From the NCBI RefSeq assembly GCF_003369915.1, contig NC_046676.1, forward strand, positions 9,269,501 through 9,333,500: a stretch of 64,000 nt of DNA, given 5' to 3'. Each line of letters starts with the position of its first letter. Position 1 is the stretch's first letter. The notes under the pieces were generated by a model that saw only the letters and a program-made list of their open reading frames with translations, was not told the origin of the DNA and searched no databases. The position numbers and the translations under genes were made by a program. Shown piece by piece: positions 38,501-52,850 of this stretch. The DNA is from Drosophila miranda. Lineage: Eukaryota; Arthropoda; Insecta; Diptera; Drosophilidae.

Positions 38501-40459
38501 AATTATAAATTGCATTAAATTGAAATGAATTTTTGCCCCTCAACCCCTTACTATATCTCCGCAGGGGCATCTACAAAGTCTATATTAATGACAAGCACAT
38601 TAACACCTATAATCATACTGGACTTTTCGGCGAATTAGCGCTGCTCTACAATATGCCCAGGTACGTGTTTGTCTGTTTGTACCTCTGATTATGGTAAATT
38701 TTCATCGCTGTCTGGACGACATTTATAATGTGCTAATACGCGTGTCTATCTTTAGCTTAATTTAATATTGATTTACATTTTTTAGAGCGGCCACCGTGCA
38801 GGCGGAAACCAATGGTCTGCTCTGGGCCATGGACCGTCAGACCTTCCGACGCATTCTGCTGAAGTCCGCCTTCAAGAAGCGAAAAATGTATGAGGAGTTG
38901 TTGAACAACGTGCCCATGCTCAAGGCCTTGCAGGTGAGTGGTTGAGAGGCATTCCATCGAATAGATAAACGTATAACCATTGTGGAATTCGCAGAACTAT
39001 GAACGCATGAATCTGGCTGATGCTTTGATCACAAAGAGCTTCGAATCCGGCGAACGGATCATCAAGCAGGGTATGAATTATGGTGTCGGTTGCATTGGCT
39101 TTTCTCATGCAATCTTTTCCACTCCTTAGGGGACGCTGCCGATGGCATGTACTTCATTGAGGAGGGGACCGTGTCCGTGCGCATGGATCAAGAAGATGCC
39201 GAGGTGGAGATATCGCAGCTGGGCAAGGGCCAGTACTTTGGTGAACTGGCGCTGGTGACACATCGGCCACGTGCCGCTTCCGTTTACGCCACGGGTGGCC
39301 ATGTCCGGCTTGCATGTGAGTGTTGCCGCGTGCACGGACGCCGCTTAAAGTTGATCCCCCAGCTACTCCTCATCCTGCCTTGGCTAATCGTTAATGCTTT
39401 CGTTTGTTTGTTCTTTGTTTTCCTGTCGAAATCGCCTCGCCTTATGCCCGTGTTGTGCGTGTGTGTGTGTGTTTCGTAGCTTTGGATGTAGTTTGCTTTG
39501 AGCGCCTCATGGGCAACTGCAATCGGTTGCTCCAGCGTGGCATTAGCGACTATCGCTACCTGGAAGAGGATCTGCGGGACTACTTTGACACTCTGCAGCT
39601 CAATTAGGCAGTAGTTTTACCTGTAGCCTTGACCGTAGCGTAGACTGCTTTTAGTGCACCATCATTATATTATGTTTTAATTTAATCTGAAATCTCCGTC
39701 CAGTCCTTGACACGGAGGCCTTTGAACGCATCATGGGCTTCCTCACCGACGTGCTCAAGCGTAACATTGTGATCTATGAGCAGATGTTCACCGAAATGGC
39801 CCGCCGCAACACCAATCTATAAACCATTGGCTCCGTTGGGCTCAGTTCAGTTCAGTTCAGTGAAGACTAATCCTAATCCAAATTTATTGTCTAGTTTATC
39901 GAATTACAAGAATTATTAAAAATTTCCCAGTTCAGTTGATATCGAATCGTTTTCATTTCAAACGCACACAAACACGCGCATTTCACTTGATTTATCCACA
40001 CCACACCGCACCACCCAACCCAACGCACTTTTCCATACAGAGCACAATGGCATCATGTCAGTGTCCGATGCTGAAACAGATCCCAAATGATTATCGGATC
40101 GGTAAGAGACGGATATACGAGTATAGATAGAAGGGGCCTGTGGTGATGAAGGGTACACGGTATCCGATTTGGAGCGGGTTCTGTTTTAACACGTTCAAAA
40201 TTAAGCACTCTCACTAATCCCTCCTCAGCTCCCCCCCTTCCAGCATGCTCTAAGTGTTTTCCCATCGTGCCATGATCCGACAATCTTTAACTAATGTGTC
40301 CATCTTTTTTACCATTTTTTGCATTTAGTCCTGGATGTCAGGGCATTCGAGCGTTTGCTGGGACCCTGCATGGACATCATGAAGCGCAACATTGATGACT
40401 ACGAGTCACAGCTGGTGAAGATATTTGGTAGCAAAAACAATATCACCGATACACGATAA
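32906..40459 (+). CDS. Pka-R2: cAMP-dependent protein kinase type II regulatory subunit
   Basis: Coding exons: 32906-33119, 37412-37590, 37769-37869, 38565-38660, 38786-38933, 38995-39070, 39130-39315, then one of three last exons. With the canonical last exon (40329-40459) the product has 376 residues. It binds and inhibits PKA catalytic subunits until cAMP binds. The N-terminal exon ([16 protein letters not shown]) holds the dimerization/docking domain. The next exon has the inhibitor site [15 protein letters not shown], where Ser at the target position defines type II. Two cyclic-nucleotide-binding domains follow, with phosphate cassettes [14 protein letters not shown] and [14 protein letters not shown], both with the cAMP-contacting Glu and Arg. 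The acceptor at 32891-32892 leaves only a few leader bases before the ATG, so upstream leader exons are implied. Confidence 0.95.
33120..36663 (+). other. second intron of Pka-R2 and upstream region of its internal first exon
   Basis: No supported gene on either strand. A (GT)n run lies at 35479-35509. Other content is pyrimidine tracts and GTGGCTGTGG-type low complexity. Its 3' part, from about 36190, probably contains the promoter and leader of the alternative first exon. Confidence 0.5.
35479..35509. repeat. (GT)n microsatellite
   Basis: An uninterrupted GT run of 31 bases inside the second Pka-R2 intron. Confidence 0.9.
36664..36736 (+). CDS. Pka-R2: alternative first coding exon of Pka-R2 (no docking domain)
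   Basis: The ATG at 36703 lies in good fly context (GAAAATG). It encodes [11 protein letters not shown] and ends in phase 1 at the donor G|GTAAGC (36736/36737). Phase 1 matches exactly the acceptor at 37412, which the main first coding exon also uses, so the join continues [18 protein letters not shown]. The product would have 316 residues and lack the dimerization/docking domain. A possible leader acceptor (AAATTCAG) sits at 36656-36663; otherwise transcription may start further upstream in the intron. This is inferred from the sequence alone. Confidence 0.6.
37246..37275. repeat. (CCATGT)x5 microsatellite
   Basis: Five perfect hexamer copies in the Pka-R2 intron just upstream of the inhibitor-site exon. 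Confidence 0.92.
39480..39607 (+). CDS. Pka-R2: Pka-R2 alternative last exon 1
   Basis: The acceptor TTTCGTAG ends at 39479 and the stop is at 39605-39607. Joined in phase 1 to the exon ending at 39315 it reads [18 protein letters not shown] and then a variant helix ending YFDTLQLN, giving 375 residues. It covers the end of cAMP domain B: the LDVxxFERLxG motif is kept, while the terminal helix differs strongly from the canonical exon. Confidence 0.8.
39704..39822 (+). CDS. Pka-R2: Pka-R2 alternative last exon 2
   Basis: The acceptor CCGTCCAG ends at 39703 and the stop is at 39820-39822. In phase 1 it reads [18 protein letters not shown] and then [11 protein letters not shown], ending RRNTNL, giving 372 residues. 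It is homologous to the other two last exons. KRNI is shared with the canonical exon. Confidence 0.8.
40329..40459 (+). CDS. Pka-R2: Pka-R2 alternative last exon 3 (canonical)
   Basis: The acceptor TGCATTTAG ends at 40328 and the stop is at 40457-40459. It reads [18 protein letters not shown] and then [17 protein letters not shown], ending NNITDTR. This is nearly the same as the C-terminus of animal type II R subunits ([17 protein letters not shown]), so it is the ancestral form. Confidence 0.92.
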
Positions 40460-43310
40460 AAAGTCTGAACCACCAATAAAGCAATCAAACAACCAGCCAC
40501 CATTACCAACTATAGCTACGACTACAACAACAACAGCAACAACAACAACAACAAAAAAACCTACGAAGAACAACACTAGCAGGCTTCTTAGGATTTTAAT
40601 TAGGATTTCAATTGGAAAAAAAATATGAGCAATACCACTCCACAATACACCACAGGAACAGACAAGAAACAAGCAAGAAAACCCAATCAACAAACCACAA
40701 ACAAAGCACAAATACCAAACAAACACCCACACGCATGGACACAAAAATCATTAAATCTTAATCGTGAATATTTAATTGATAATTGAAATTAATCTATAAT
40801 AATATGCTAAAGATAAAGATGATGATGATGATGATGGATACGATGTTGATCATGTTGAGATGCTTTGCAATGTTTCAAGATTATGAAATGAGATATCAAA
40901 CAAGTTAAGAATTGTATTGTATGTACGAGTATTTAGCAATTGTAATTTGTAATGTAATTTGTATTCAATTGAGCGTTAAACGGGCTCGGATTCAAGCCAC
41001 CACAAGAGAGGACAGCATTAGCAAACGATTGGCGGCTGTTCTACCGAAGCAATCTACTGTTAAATCTACTTATTTAAGTTTTGTTTATTCATATCTTTTT
41101 TTTTGTTATCCATTGATTTATACATTATTTAGTCATAGCGCACATATTCTTTCCTTGGCTGCTAACTAATTGATAAGCGAAAAGCAAATATATATCAACT
41201 ATAAGAGCAAATTGAACACACACACATCAAGCAACAAGTTTATATCAGCAGATCGAAAGAGTATAAATGCTAAACACATATACATATGTACTGCATAGTA
41301 TGTATAGAGGACAATGAAAATCTAACTTATTTAACTTTGAAAAATCAATCAATGTATGTACTAGTCTATACGTCGAGCAGCTGAGTGTTTCAGACCCCGA
41401 GAGGAGCAAAATATAGAGCAACTGAGTAAAACTCCCAATCAACTGAACGGAAAAAACGCAGTAATGTTTGATTTATTCATTTGCAAGCCACTACTACTAC
41501 TCCTTCTATACTACCACTATCATTCGCAAGCGATCTCACTATAACGAATGAGGAGAGAATGTAACTGTAATGCAGTTCTCGGAGAGAAAACCAAAATTAA
41601 ACAGGCGTATAATGCTACAGGCACAATCAATATGTTGCATGGGATCAACTTAGAAAACTTTGAGAAAAACTAGCGAAACAAATACGAAATTTAGCAGAGT
41701 GAGAGATACAGATCGAGAGAGAGAGTGAAATGCTGTGTGCTTCAAATTTCGTTTCCAGTATGTTCGGGCTGTAGAGAGTGTAGAGAGCGAAAACAAAGCA
41801 ATATAATATCGAGGGCCTAGCTAATGTGTACTTAGAGTGCATTTCTGTAATTCGTTCTGTTTTGTGTTTGCTGTTCACTACCTGTATTACTAACCTATGC
41901 CTACACCTATACCTATATCTCTATATGTATAACTGAATGAGCTTAAACTATGGTAAACCCTACGCCCCACACCCTAACCGACTCCAACTACTTATGTTCT
42001 TTACACGAAATGAAGGTAACCTCATTGTTTGGAACAAAATGCGTAACTAAAACAAATCGTAGACGGATAATCAGTAACACATATACACTTAACAGCTGTA
42101 TGTGTATAGGTATACATACATACATATATAGTATATAGAAATTAACAAATTAAACTGGCATACCAGCAGTCGACAGGTGTTCAAAGCTAAAAGAAACTAC
42201 ATATAATAGAAACGGAAGAAATATCAAATTTGCTACAAATCGTTCAAATTGTCAGCAGATAGTAATAAATTATATAATATATATATATATACATAAATAT
42301 AAATATAAACGAGTATGTTTTTAATCATAATTGGTGTCTAGTCTATGTTCAAGACTTTAAAAGCAACAAATTCTTGAAAATTTTCAACAAAACAAAAATA
42401 AAAAAAATTAGAAGAAACGATTTAGAAAGAATACAAAATAATATATATCGAACGATTAAATTTCTAGAAATTAATTAAGATGCTGAAAGTGCTGGCCATT
42501 TTCTTCCATATACCAACTACACACACACCCACACCCACTCCCACACCCACACACACACATGCGTACACACAAACACATAAGACACGCCATATTTTGTAAA
42601 CTAATATCAAGCAAAGCTCAAAGAAAGCCGTGGAAAGGGCAGATGAAAATTCTAGAAACGCGCAAAAGCAAACCAACTTTAAATAAAATAATGAAAACCT
42701 ATTCGTACTTTAACTGTTGTGTTGTAATTATGCATAAAGCGTATTTATATTATGTGTATGTGTAATAGAAATACTAAAAACAAAAAACAAACAAAAATAA
42801 GAAGAACCGACAAAAGGAAAAAACAAATATATACAAATGTAAAAAAACAACAGCATAAATTTACAAGAAATTTCAAAGTGTAGACACTGTTAACAAATTG
42901 AAAGAAAAAACCTTGTTTCAATTAAGCGCCAAACAAGCTGCAAGGAATATAAAATCTTCAAGCAATTGTCTGCTTTAATTTTTAATTCTTTTTTTTTGCC
43001 ATTAACACAATTATTGTTTAACTCTGTTCTTTATTCTTTGTACCAATGCCAAATCATTGAGTTGAATAACCAGCAGCTACATAATCGGAAAGGCATAGCA
43101 ATGGCGAGTTTATTTATAAGATCTAACGATTGGATAAATTAAAAAAGAAAAACTTTATGTTCAAAAGTCCTCGTGGTCGCAAAGCATTAAAGAAAGAAAA
43201 ACCAAACAATTCAAATAGATGCAAAAAACAAAAGCGAAACAGGAATGGAAAAATCCAAAAGAAGCCAACATGACGAATGAATACAAGTTTAATAAAAGCG
43301 ATAAAACAAA
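40460..43310 (+). other. Pka-R2 3' UTR and possible convergent overlap
   Basis: AT-rich DNA without coding signal, typical of a long 3' UTR. AATAAA occurs at 43291-43296 on the + strand. CAA-repeat DNA lies near 40520-40560, an ATGATG run near 40820-40835 and CA-rich repeats near 42520-42560. Earlier, weaker poly(A) signals may also be used. Confidence 0.5.
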
Positions 43311-43971
43311 AGCACAAGTTTCTTTTATTATTTAAACAGAACTACGAAAAGGTGGAAGGGCTTCAAGGATTCGATACACATATGTATGAATCGGTCCCTA
43401 ATTTCGATTATCGGAGCTGCCATTTCTTCGATGAAAAAGAGTTGTAGGGGGAAAACCTTTGAATTTATCATTTTTATTCACTTAAAAACGTAGCTCCAAA
43501 TACACTTATAATTTTACGGTGTTTAATATATGTATTATCTTTAAATGTACGTGTGTATGTGTATCCTTTATAATTATGTTTATAGAAACTCATTTATCGG
43601 AGCCACTCGCTGACACTCTCCACCGACAATGCACGAATGGTAAGAGGTGGTGCGATTTGTTTCGCCAATTACAATAGATTTGGATTCGGTTGGTTCAAGT
43701 GCACCAGCCTAGTCCCAAAATTTCAATGTGAATGGTATTTAGTATTACAATCCATGGCTAAAAGCGGTGATGGTATCGGTCATGTTTTTGAACTGCTATT
43801 GGATTTTGTATGTAGACTGAATGTATCTCTGAATTCCATGACGTTGTTTTTTTTTGCCGCGAATGTAATTTGTTTGCTTTATCGGGGTTTTACGGGGAAA
43901 AATTCATTTAAAAAATTGGGTTTTCTTTTTGTTTTTTTTTGTTGTTGTTTAGCAGTGTAAAATCTAGAAAT
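43311..43971 (-). other. TER94 3' UTR
   Basis: On the - strand, AATAAA signals (tttatt on the + strand) lie at 43324-43329 and 43473-43478. These give a TER94 3' UTR of about 0.5-0.65 kb. The distal signal lies only about 30 bases from the Pka-R2 poly(A) signal on the other strand. Confidence 0.5.
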
Positions 43972-47592
<3,621 letters not shown>

Positions 47593-48569
47593 GTTAAACT
47601 GTTTGTGGATTAACCGTGTAACTTAAATTAATAAAATTCGGGACTTCAACCTATTTAATTGCGCTTCAAATGACCAAAACTTTCTTAAAAAACCACCAAA
47701 TTTTCGTGCAAGTGAGTTGCCTGCAGTGTGACCAGATGATGTATCGTTTAAATATATCGTCCGACCCTCAGAAAAATACCAAAATATACCGTAAATATAT
47801 CGTCGGCTCAATTTTGACCTTAAAAAATACAGAAAACTTTCTTAAAAACCACAGTATTTTCGTGCAAGTGAGTTGTTTGCAGTTTGACCAGAAGATGTAT
47901 CGTTAAAATATACCGTCCGACCTTCAGAAATATACCAAAATATACCGTCTCACTTAAAAAATATACCGTAAATATATTGTCGGCTCAATTTTGACCTAAT
48001 AAAGTACCGAAAACTTTCTTAAAAACCACCAAATTTTCGTGCAAATGTCTGGCGAGACCTGCCATTGTCGTGTCGGTGCTGCCCGTCTGGCAGTCGACGA
48101 AAAAGTGCTGATTATAGGCTATTCTGACGACCATTGACCATCAACCATCCATTTCGGGGAGGAGCGATATCGTGATATCGATAGATGTGTGTTTCGATAG
48201 GTACAAACACGCACAGCTAAAAATTTAAATTGAAAGTCTCTTGGCAATATACGGAAATATTTTTATTCCACGTTTTGTGCCTTACACTTGTATAAATACA
48301 TATACATTGAATACAAAATATCCTTTGCTCCGCTGTGAGAGTGTGTGTGTAAAAATATTTTGCGAAAATTTGGTTAGCGCACAAAGATATAAAGTATGTA
48401 TATATGTTTGTGTGTGGAAGTGTAAAAATGTAATTTATAAACAAACTTCAAATGCATTTATATATTCAATCATTGGTTCGACGTATTCGATCGTTAATGG
48501 TTTGCAGTAATTGTTTGGAGAGTACAGAATTGTGTAATTTGGATATCTTTTTGGTTTTGATTTGGATAC
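47593..48569 (-). promoter_or_regulatory. TER94 promoter region with tandem Motif 1/Motif 6 modules and a DRE
   Basis: The stretch contains a tandem repeat with unit starts at about 47676, 47834 and 48010 (landmark AAAACTTTCTTAAAAACC). Each of the first two units holds, on the - strand, GGTATATTT-type Motif 6 copies and a Motif 1 (M1BP) site: perfect at 47724-47733 (CAGTGTGACC on the + strand) and with one mismatch at 47880-47889. A perfect DRE lies at 48176-48183. This element mix is typical of broadly expressed fly genes and suits TER94. The 3' end of Flo1 is at 48570. Confidence 0.75.
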
Positions 48570-50851
48570 TTAGCCAGCATGCACGGACTGAAATGAAGAG
48601 AAAACAAGTGGAAATTAAACGAAAATCAACACAAAATCAAACAGGAAACCGAATTTGACATAGTCCTTGTCTCCAGGCTGCCATTCGTTTGCTACATTTT
48701 CTCTACCAAGTCTTTTGATTGCCATTTGTATAAGGTTGCTTTCTGCCGGCCGCTGCTGTCGCCATGCCGCTCGTCTCCTTAGATAAATTCAGAATTGGAA
48801 CGTACCCTAGATATATCCACGCCGGTCATGCTCTTAACCAGCTCTGGCACTTTGTTAACAATCTGCAAGATCTCGCCGGTCAGCTTAGCGGCACCGATGT
48901 CGCCCTGGCCGCTCGAAATCATCGTGATCTTCTTGGCCTGCGAGAGCGGGGCAGCCACCTCGGCGGCCACCTGTTGGGAATTGATATTGATTAATGAATG
49001 TCTCTGAAAATTCCTTATTTATAGTGCACTCCTCACCTTTGGCAGTGTGTCCAAGAGCATCTCCACCATGGCCGCCTCGCGGTACTCGCGGTAGGCCTCG
49101 GCCTTTTGGGCCATCTGCGCGGCCTCGGCCTTTGCTTTGGCTGCAATGGCGAATGCCTCGGCCTCCCCACGGATTTTGATCTACAGAGGAATGACAAATA
49201 AGGTTTGGTCTACTCGGGTGGAGTGCAACATGGATTGTGGTTTAACATTACCGATTCTGCCTCGGCTTCGGCTTCCATCACGACACGCTGCTTGTTGGCT
49301 TCGGCCAACTTCTCCATGCGGAACTTCTCGGCTTCGGCCGGGCGGCGAATGGTGGCCTCAAGCTCCCTCTCGCGACGCAGTATCTCCTGCTCCTGCACTG
49401 CAATCTCCTGTGTGCGCTCGATCACCTTGACCTGCATCTGCTCCTCCTTGATGCGCTGCTTGGTCTTGGCTGCCTGCAGCTCGTATGCCATCTCGGCTTC
49501 GGCCTTCTTGGTCTGCACCTCCACGTCGTAGGCGGCCTTCTTCAGCTCAAAGTCGCGCTGGGCCTTGGCGATGTCCGTGTCGTTCAGGAAGCGAGCAGCC
49601 ATCCGCTGTTCCTCGGCAATGGCCTCCTTGATGTGGGCCTCGGCCCGTGCCTCAGCCTCGCCAATTCGAGCATCTCGCTTAACTTCGGCCGTGCGAGCCA
49701 TGCCCAAAGAGCGCAAATAGCCCTGAAAAGGTACAAGAGCACAATGGTAAAAGCATTTATCAAACTTCTACAAAGACACAGGGGCTGGCGTCCGGCAGTA
49801 GGGAGCAGAAATAGTCTACACAGCAGGCTATACGCACCTTTGAGTCGCCCTGTGTCGTGAACGTAATTCCAAATGGACATGCAAGAGATACGCATATACA
49901 AAAGGTTAATCGGGAGACAAATGAGGTGACGTGACTAAGTCTACTCTAATGGTTTGGTTAGTTCAACAAAGGATAAAGTGCGATTTAGCTAAGGGATTGT
50001 GTAACGCTAGGACCGCACCTCTTCGTCGCGCAGATCTTTGATGGTGTAGGAGACGACGGTGATGCCCATATTGGCCAAATCGCTAGAAGCCACCTCGAAC
50101 ACCTGCTTGCTGAACTTCTTGCGGTCCTTGTAGATTTCCTCCACCGTCATGGAGCCCATGATGGCCCGCTGGTGTCCCTCCAATGTGACCAGGGCAATGT
50201 GGTTGATCTCCGCCTCTGTCTTGCCCAGAAACTGCTCGCAGGCAGTCAGCAGCATGTCCTCGTTCTGGCCCTGCACCTTCACCTGGGCAATGCCCGTCAC
50301 CGAAATGGGCACACCCTGGCTAGTGTACACGCAGGGACTCTCCACCTGGAGCGTCATCGTGTTGAGTGAGATTCTAGAGTGGTTGAGGAGGTGTTTCGTC
50401 ATAGTCATAGTTTCGAATCAAGAGCGTTTATATTTTTGTGCGATTTACTTACCGTTGCACCTGCTGGATGGAGGGCCAGACAAAGGCACGGCCGCCGGGC
50501 ACCAGGAGCGGCTTCATGTAGCAGCATCCTGCAAGAGATTATACAAAATTCGGTTTGTTTACAAACAAAAAGAATCAAATCGTCGGCAACGCCGTTCGCC
50601 AATGCGCGCGCACGGCATCGGAGTGTTCTTCTTCTTCTTGGCATCACAAGTAGTTGTACATAAAAATCAATAAGCACTGACGTCATATGAGGGGTGGGGT
50701 GCGATTTATTTTTATTTTGAAATCTTTAATCATTCCCAATTTGGCACTTTGATTGTTCACTGATTGTTTCAATTGGTATATGTAAGTTGTTATATTCACC
50801 CGAAACAACCAAAGCCTCGTTGGGGCCACAGGTCACAAATCCCCAGGTCAT
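48570..50851 (-). CDS. Flo1: Flotillin-1 (membrane raft scaffold, SPFH domain)
   Basis: Seven exons (50851-50800, 50528-50453, 50373-50019, 49722-49252, 49180-49037, 48970-48806, 48587-48570) encode 426 residues, the expected Flotillin-1 length. Flotillins are inner-leaflet scaffold proteins of cholesterol-rich membrane domains. The N-terminal SPFH/PHB domain starts [20 protein letters not shown], with cysteines that are likely palmitoylation sites. The C-terminal half is an Ala/Glu/Lys-rich coiled coil with repeated EAEA segments. The last exon is tiny: after the donor AGG|GTACGT it adds only SVHAG and the stop. If that intron is kept, the frame would instead run on for a few residues (VRSNSEFI). 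Upstream, the Cdk5 3' end is about 0.57 kb away. Confidence 0.95.
49838..49849 (-). CDS. Flo1: candidate 12-nt microexon of Flo1
   Basis: In the intron between 50019 and 49722, the - strand reads ACACAG|GGCGACTCAAAG|GTGCGTATAG. It is bounded by good splice sites and would insert four residues (GDSK) in frame between DLRDEE and GYLRSLG. Both flanking junctions are phase 0, so use or skipping keeps the frame. There is no transcript evidence here. Confidence 0.45.
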
Positions 50852-51423
50852 TTTAAGGAGCTCTATCAAACGGAGTCGAAGTCGAAGTTGTTTTCAGCCG
50901 CGCCTTCTATTTCCAGACAATTGTTAATAATTTTAGCTGTTTTCTCGTAGTTTGTAGTGCACTGTCCACAGGTTTTTTTCAATGTTTATCAGAGGGGGAG
51001 GACTTGTTCAAATATGTGCGTGAAAACTCCCCGTTATCGCGACCGGTTGGTTCCACTGAACCACTGACTCAAATAAACCTAGAACCTGAGTCAGTTCTTT
51101 ATTTTTGTGATTGTTATCGGTGCGCGCAAAAAGGGGGGAAAATCTCAATCACTGAGTAAGTGTATTTATTACGCTAGTAAACTTCAAATAAACCAGAGAC
51201 AATACATTATAATTGGGAGCTTAAGATACTTGTAAATACGTGTAAATTAATTAAACTGAATGCACCCGGGGACATTACTTTGGTACGGTACACATACATA
51301 TATGAACTGAAGAACTGAGGACATTATGCACATTTATAACTAGTACTAGTACGAGAGAAGAGTCTGTCTTAAGTCCTAATCAAAGTACGTTGAAACAGTC
51401 GCATGGAGAGAGTGGTTATACAC
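50852..51423. promoter_or_regulatory. Flo1 upstream region with paired AP-1-like sites
   Basis: This is the spacer between the Flo1 start and the Cdk5 stop. An inverted pair of AP-1 consensus sites lies at 51065-51071 (TGACTCA) and 51087-51093 (TGAGTCA), forming a perfect 9-base inverted repeat. The Cdk5 3' UTR must lie in its right part. No coding frame is supported. Confidence 0.45.
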
Positions 51424-52483
51424 TCAATGGCCAGATGAGGTGCTGTCCGTGAAGTACGGATGCTGCATGGCAGCCTCGGCACTGATCCGTTGATTGGGAC
51501 GGCAGACGAGCAGCTTCTGCAGAAGATCGCGACCCTTTGAATTGAGTCTCGGCACCAGTTGGCTCCACGAAGTTATGGCTGGGAAGGCTGCGGACGGGAA
51601 AAGCGTCAGTTACTGCACAAAATGCGATGGAAGCCACACGGAATACTCACATGGAAGCGCAACGTAGTCGGAGAGATGGGACACACCGGGCCAAGAGTCC
51701 TCGTTGGGTGTGCCGAGCACACGGAATATCTTCATTAGCTGATCGAGCACATCGGAGCCGGGGAACAGCGGACGCCCGGCATCGGCCAGCTCCGCCAGGA
51801 TGCAGCCAGCCGACCACATGTCAATGCTTGTCGTGTATAGTTTGGCCCCGAAAAGAACGTCCGGAGGACGATACCACAGCGTGACCACCTCGGCCGAGTA
51901 GCACTTCACGGGGATGCCGAAGGCGCGGGCCAGGCCAAAGTCGGCCAGTTTCAACTCGCCATTCTTGTTGATTAGTAGGTTCTGCGGCTTCAGATCGCGA
52001 TGCAGGACGTTGTGGCTAAAATAAAGTGACGTGAGAACGACAGGACTGGGGGTATCTCTACACCACCCACCTGTGACAAAAGGCCAGGCCACGCAACAAC
52101 TGGAGCATAAAGCTGCGACATACAGCCATATCGATTTCTCCGTTCAGGCTGTCGAAGTACTTCTTCAGATCCTGGTCGCAGTGCTCGAAAACGAGGGTCA
52201 GCTTCTTATCCGAGTGGAGGACATCTATCAGTCTGACGATGTTCTTGTGCTTCAGTTCCTGTGGGTGCAAAGAGCTTCAGTTTCGAGTCTCGCAAGGCCA
52301 CAGAGCAAAAAATACCTTCAGCAAGCAGATCTCCCTCAGGGCAGAGCTCGGCACACCCTCATCGTCCTCGTCCAAACGGACTCTTTTCAGGGCCACTATC
52401 TCCATTGTGTCGCGGTTGCGCCCCTTGAAGACGGTGCCGTAGGTGCCCTCCCCGATCTTCTCCATCTTGTCGTACTTCTGCAT
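51424..52483 (-). CDS. Cdk5: cyclin-dependent kinase 5
   Basis: Four exons (52483-52316, 52258-52071, 52015-51651, 51578-51424) encode 291 residues, close to the family length of about 292-294. Cdk5 is a proline-directed Ser/Thr kinase that is activated by p35 rather than a cyclin and acts in neuronal development and axon guidance. Visible motifs are the glycine loop [11 protein letters not shown], the catalytic Lys in VALKRVRL, the [12 protein letters not shown] helix (PSSALRE in place of PSTAIRE, as in Cdk5), [19 protein letters not shown] and [10 protein letters not shown]. Ser rather than Thr follows in the activation loop region, as usual for Cdk5. The gene is divergent from the F-box-like gene. 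Confidence 0.96.
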
Positions 52484-52850
52484 CTTGTGCGATTGATTAT
52501 TTGCCGAAGCCGTTCAACTGGGAAAAAAATTTGCAAAACGGTGAGGATATCTGCAACTTTTTTGTTTTTGCTATCAATGGAACAGATGTTGGGGTTGCCA
52601 CTCTGCTATTCTGCGCTTAACAGCACGCTCGCTGGTATCTAACGAAATCTTGTCTGCGCTTTACAGCACTTTTTCACGGTTAACAATGACATTGTTTAAA
52701 TTTAAATTCAAAAAATCATATTTTTAAATTGGATTCGTGCAGTTTCCAAGGAGAATGTGAGTACTTAACTAAGCAGCATAAATCTTAGTCTTACATGGCA
52801 AACGTTATTTACTAATAAGAATTTCCTTCTTCGTTTACTTTCAGTGAAAA
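52484..52850. promoter_or_regulatory. divergent promoter between Cdk5 and the F-box-like gene
   Basis: The spacer of 367 bases includes a non-coding leader exon of the + strand gene ending at 52756 (GAGAAT|GTGAGT) and an 88-base intron (52757-52844). No DRE, Motif 1 or TATA box is clear. Confidence 0.5.

Noticed and set aside
47724..48183. The homie insulator next to TER94
   Set aside because: The DNA is a tandem Motif 1/Motif 6 promoter repeat. I could not identify homie sequence by eye, and eve is not in the window.
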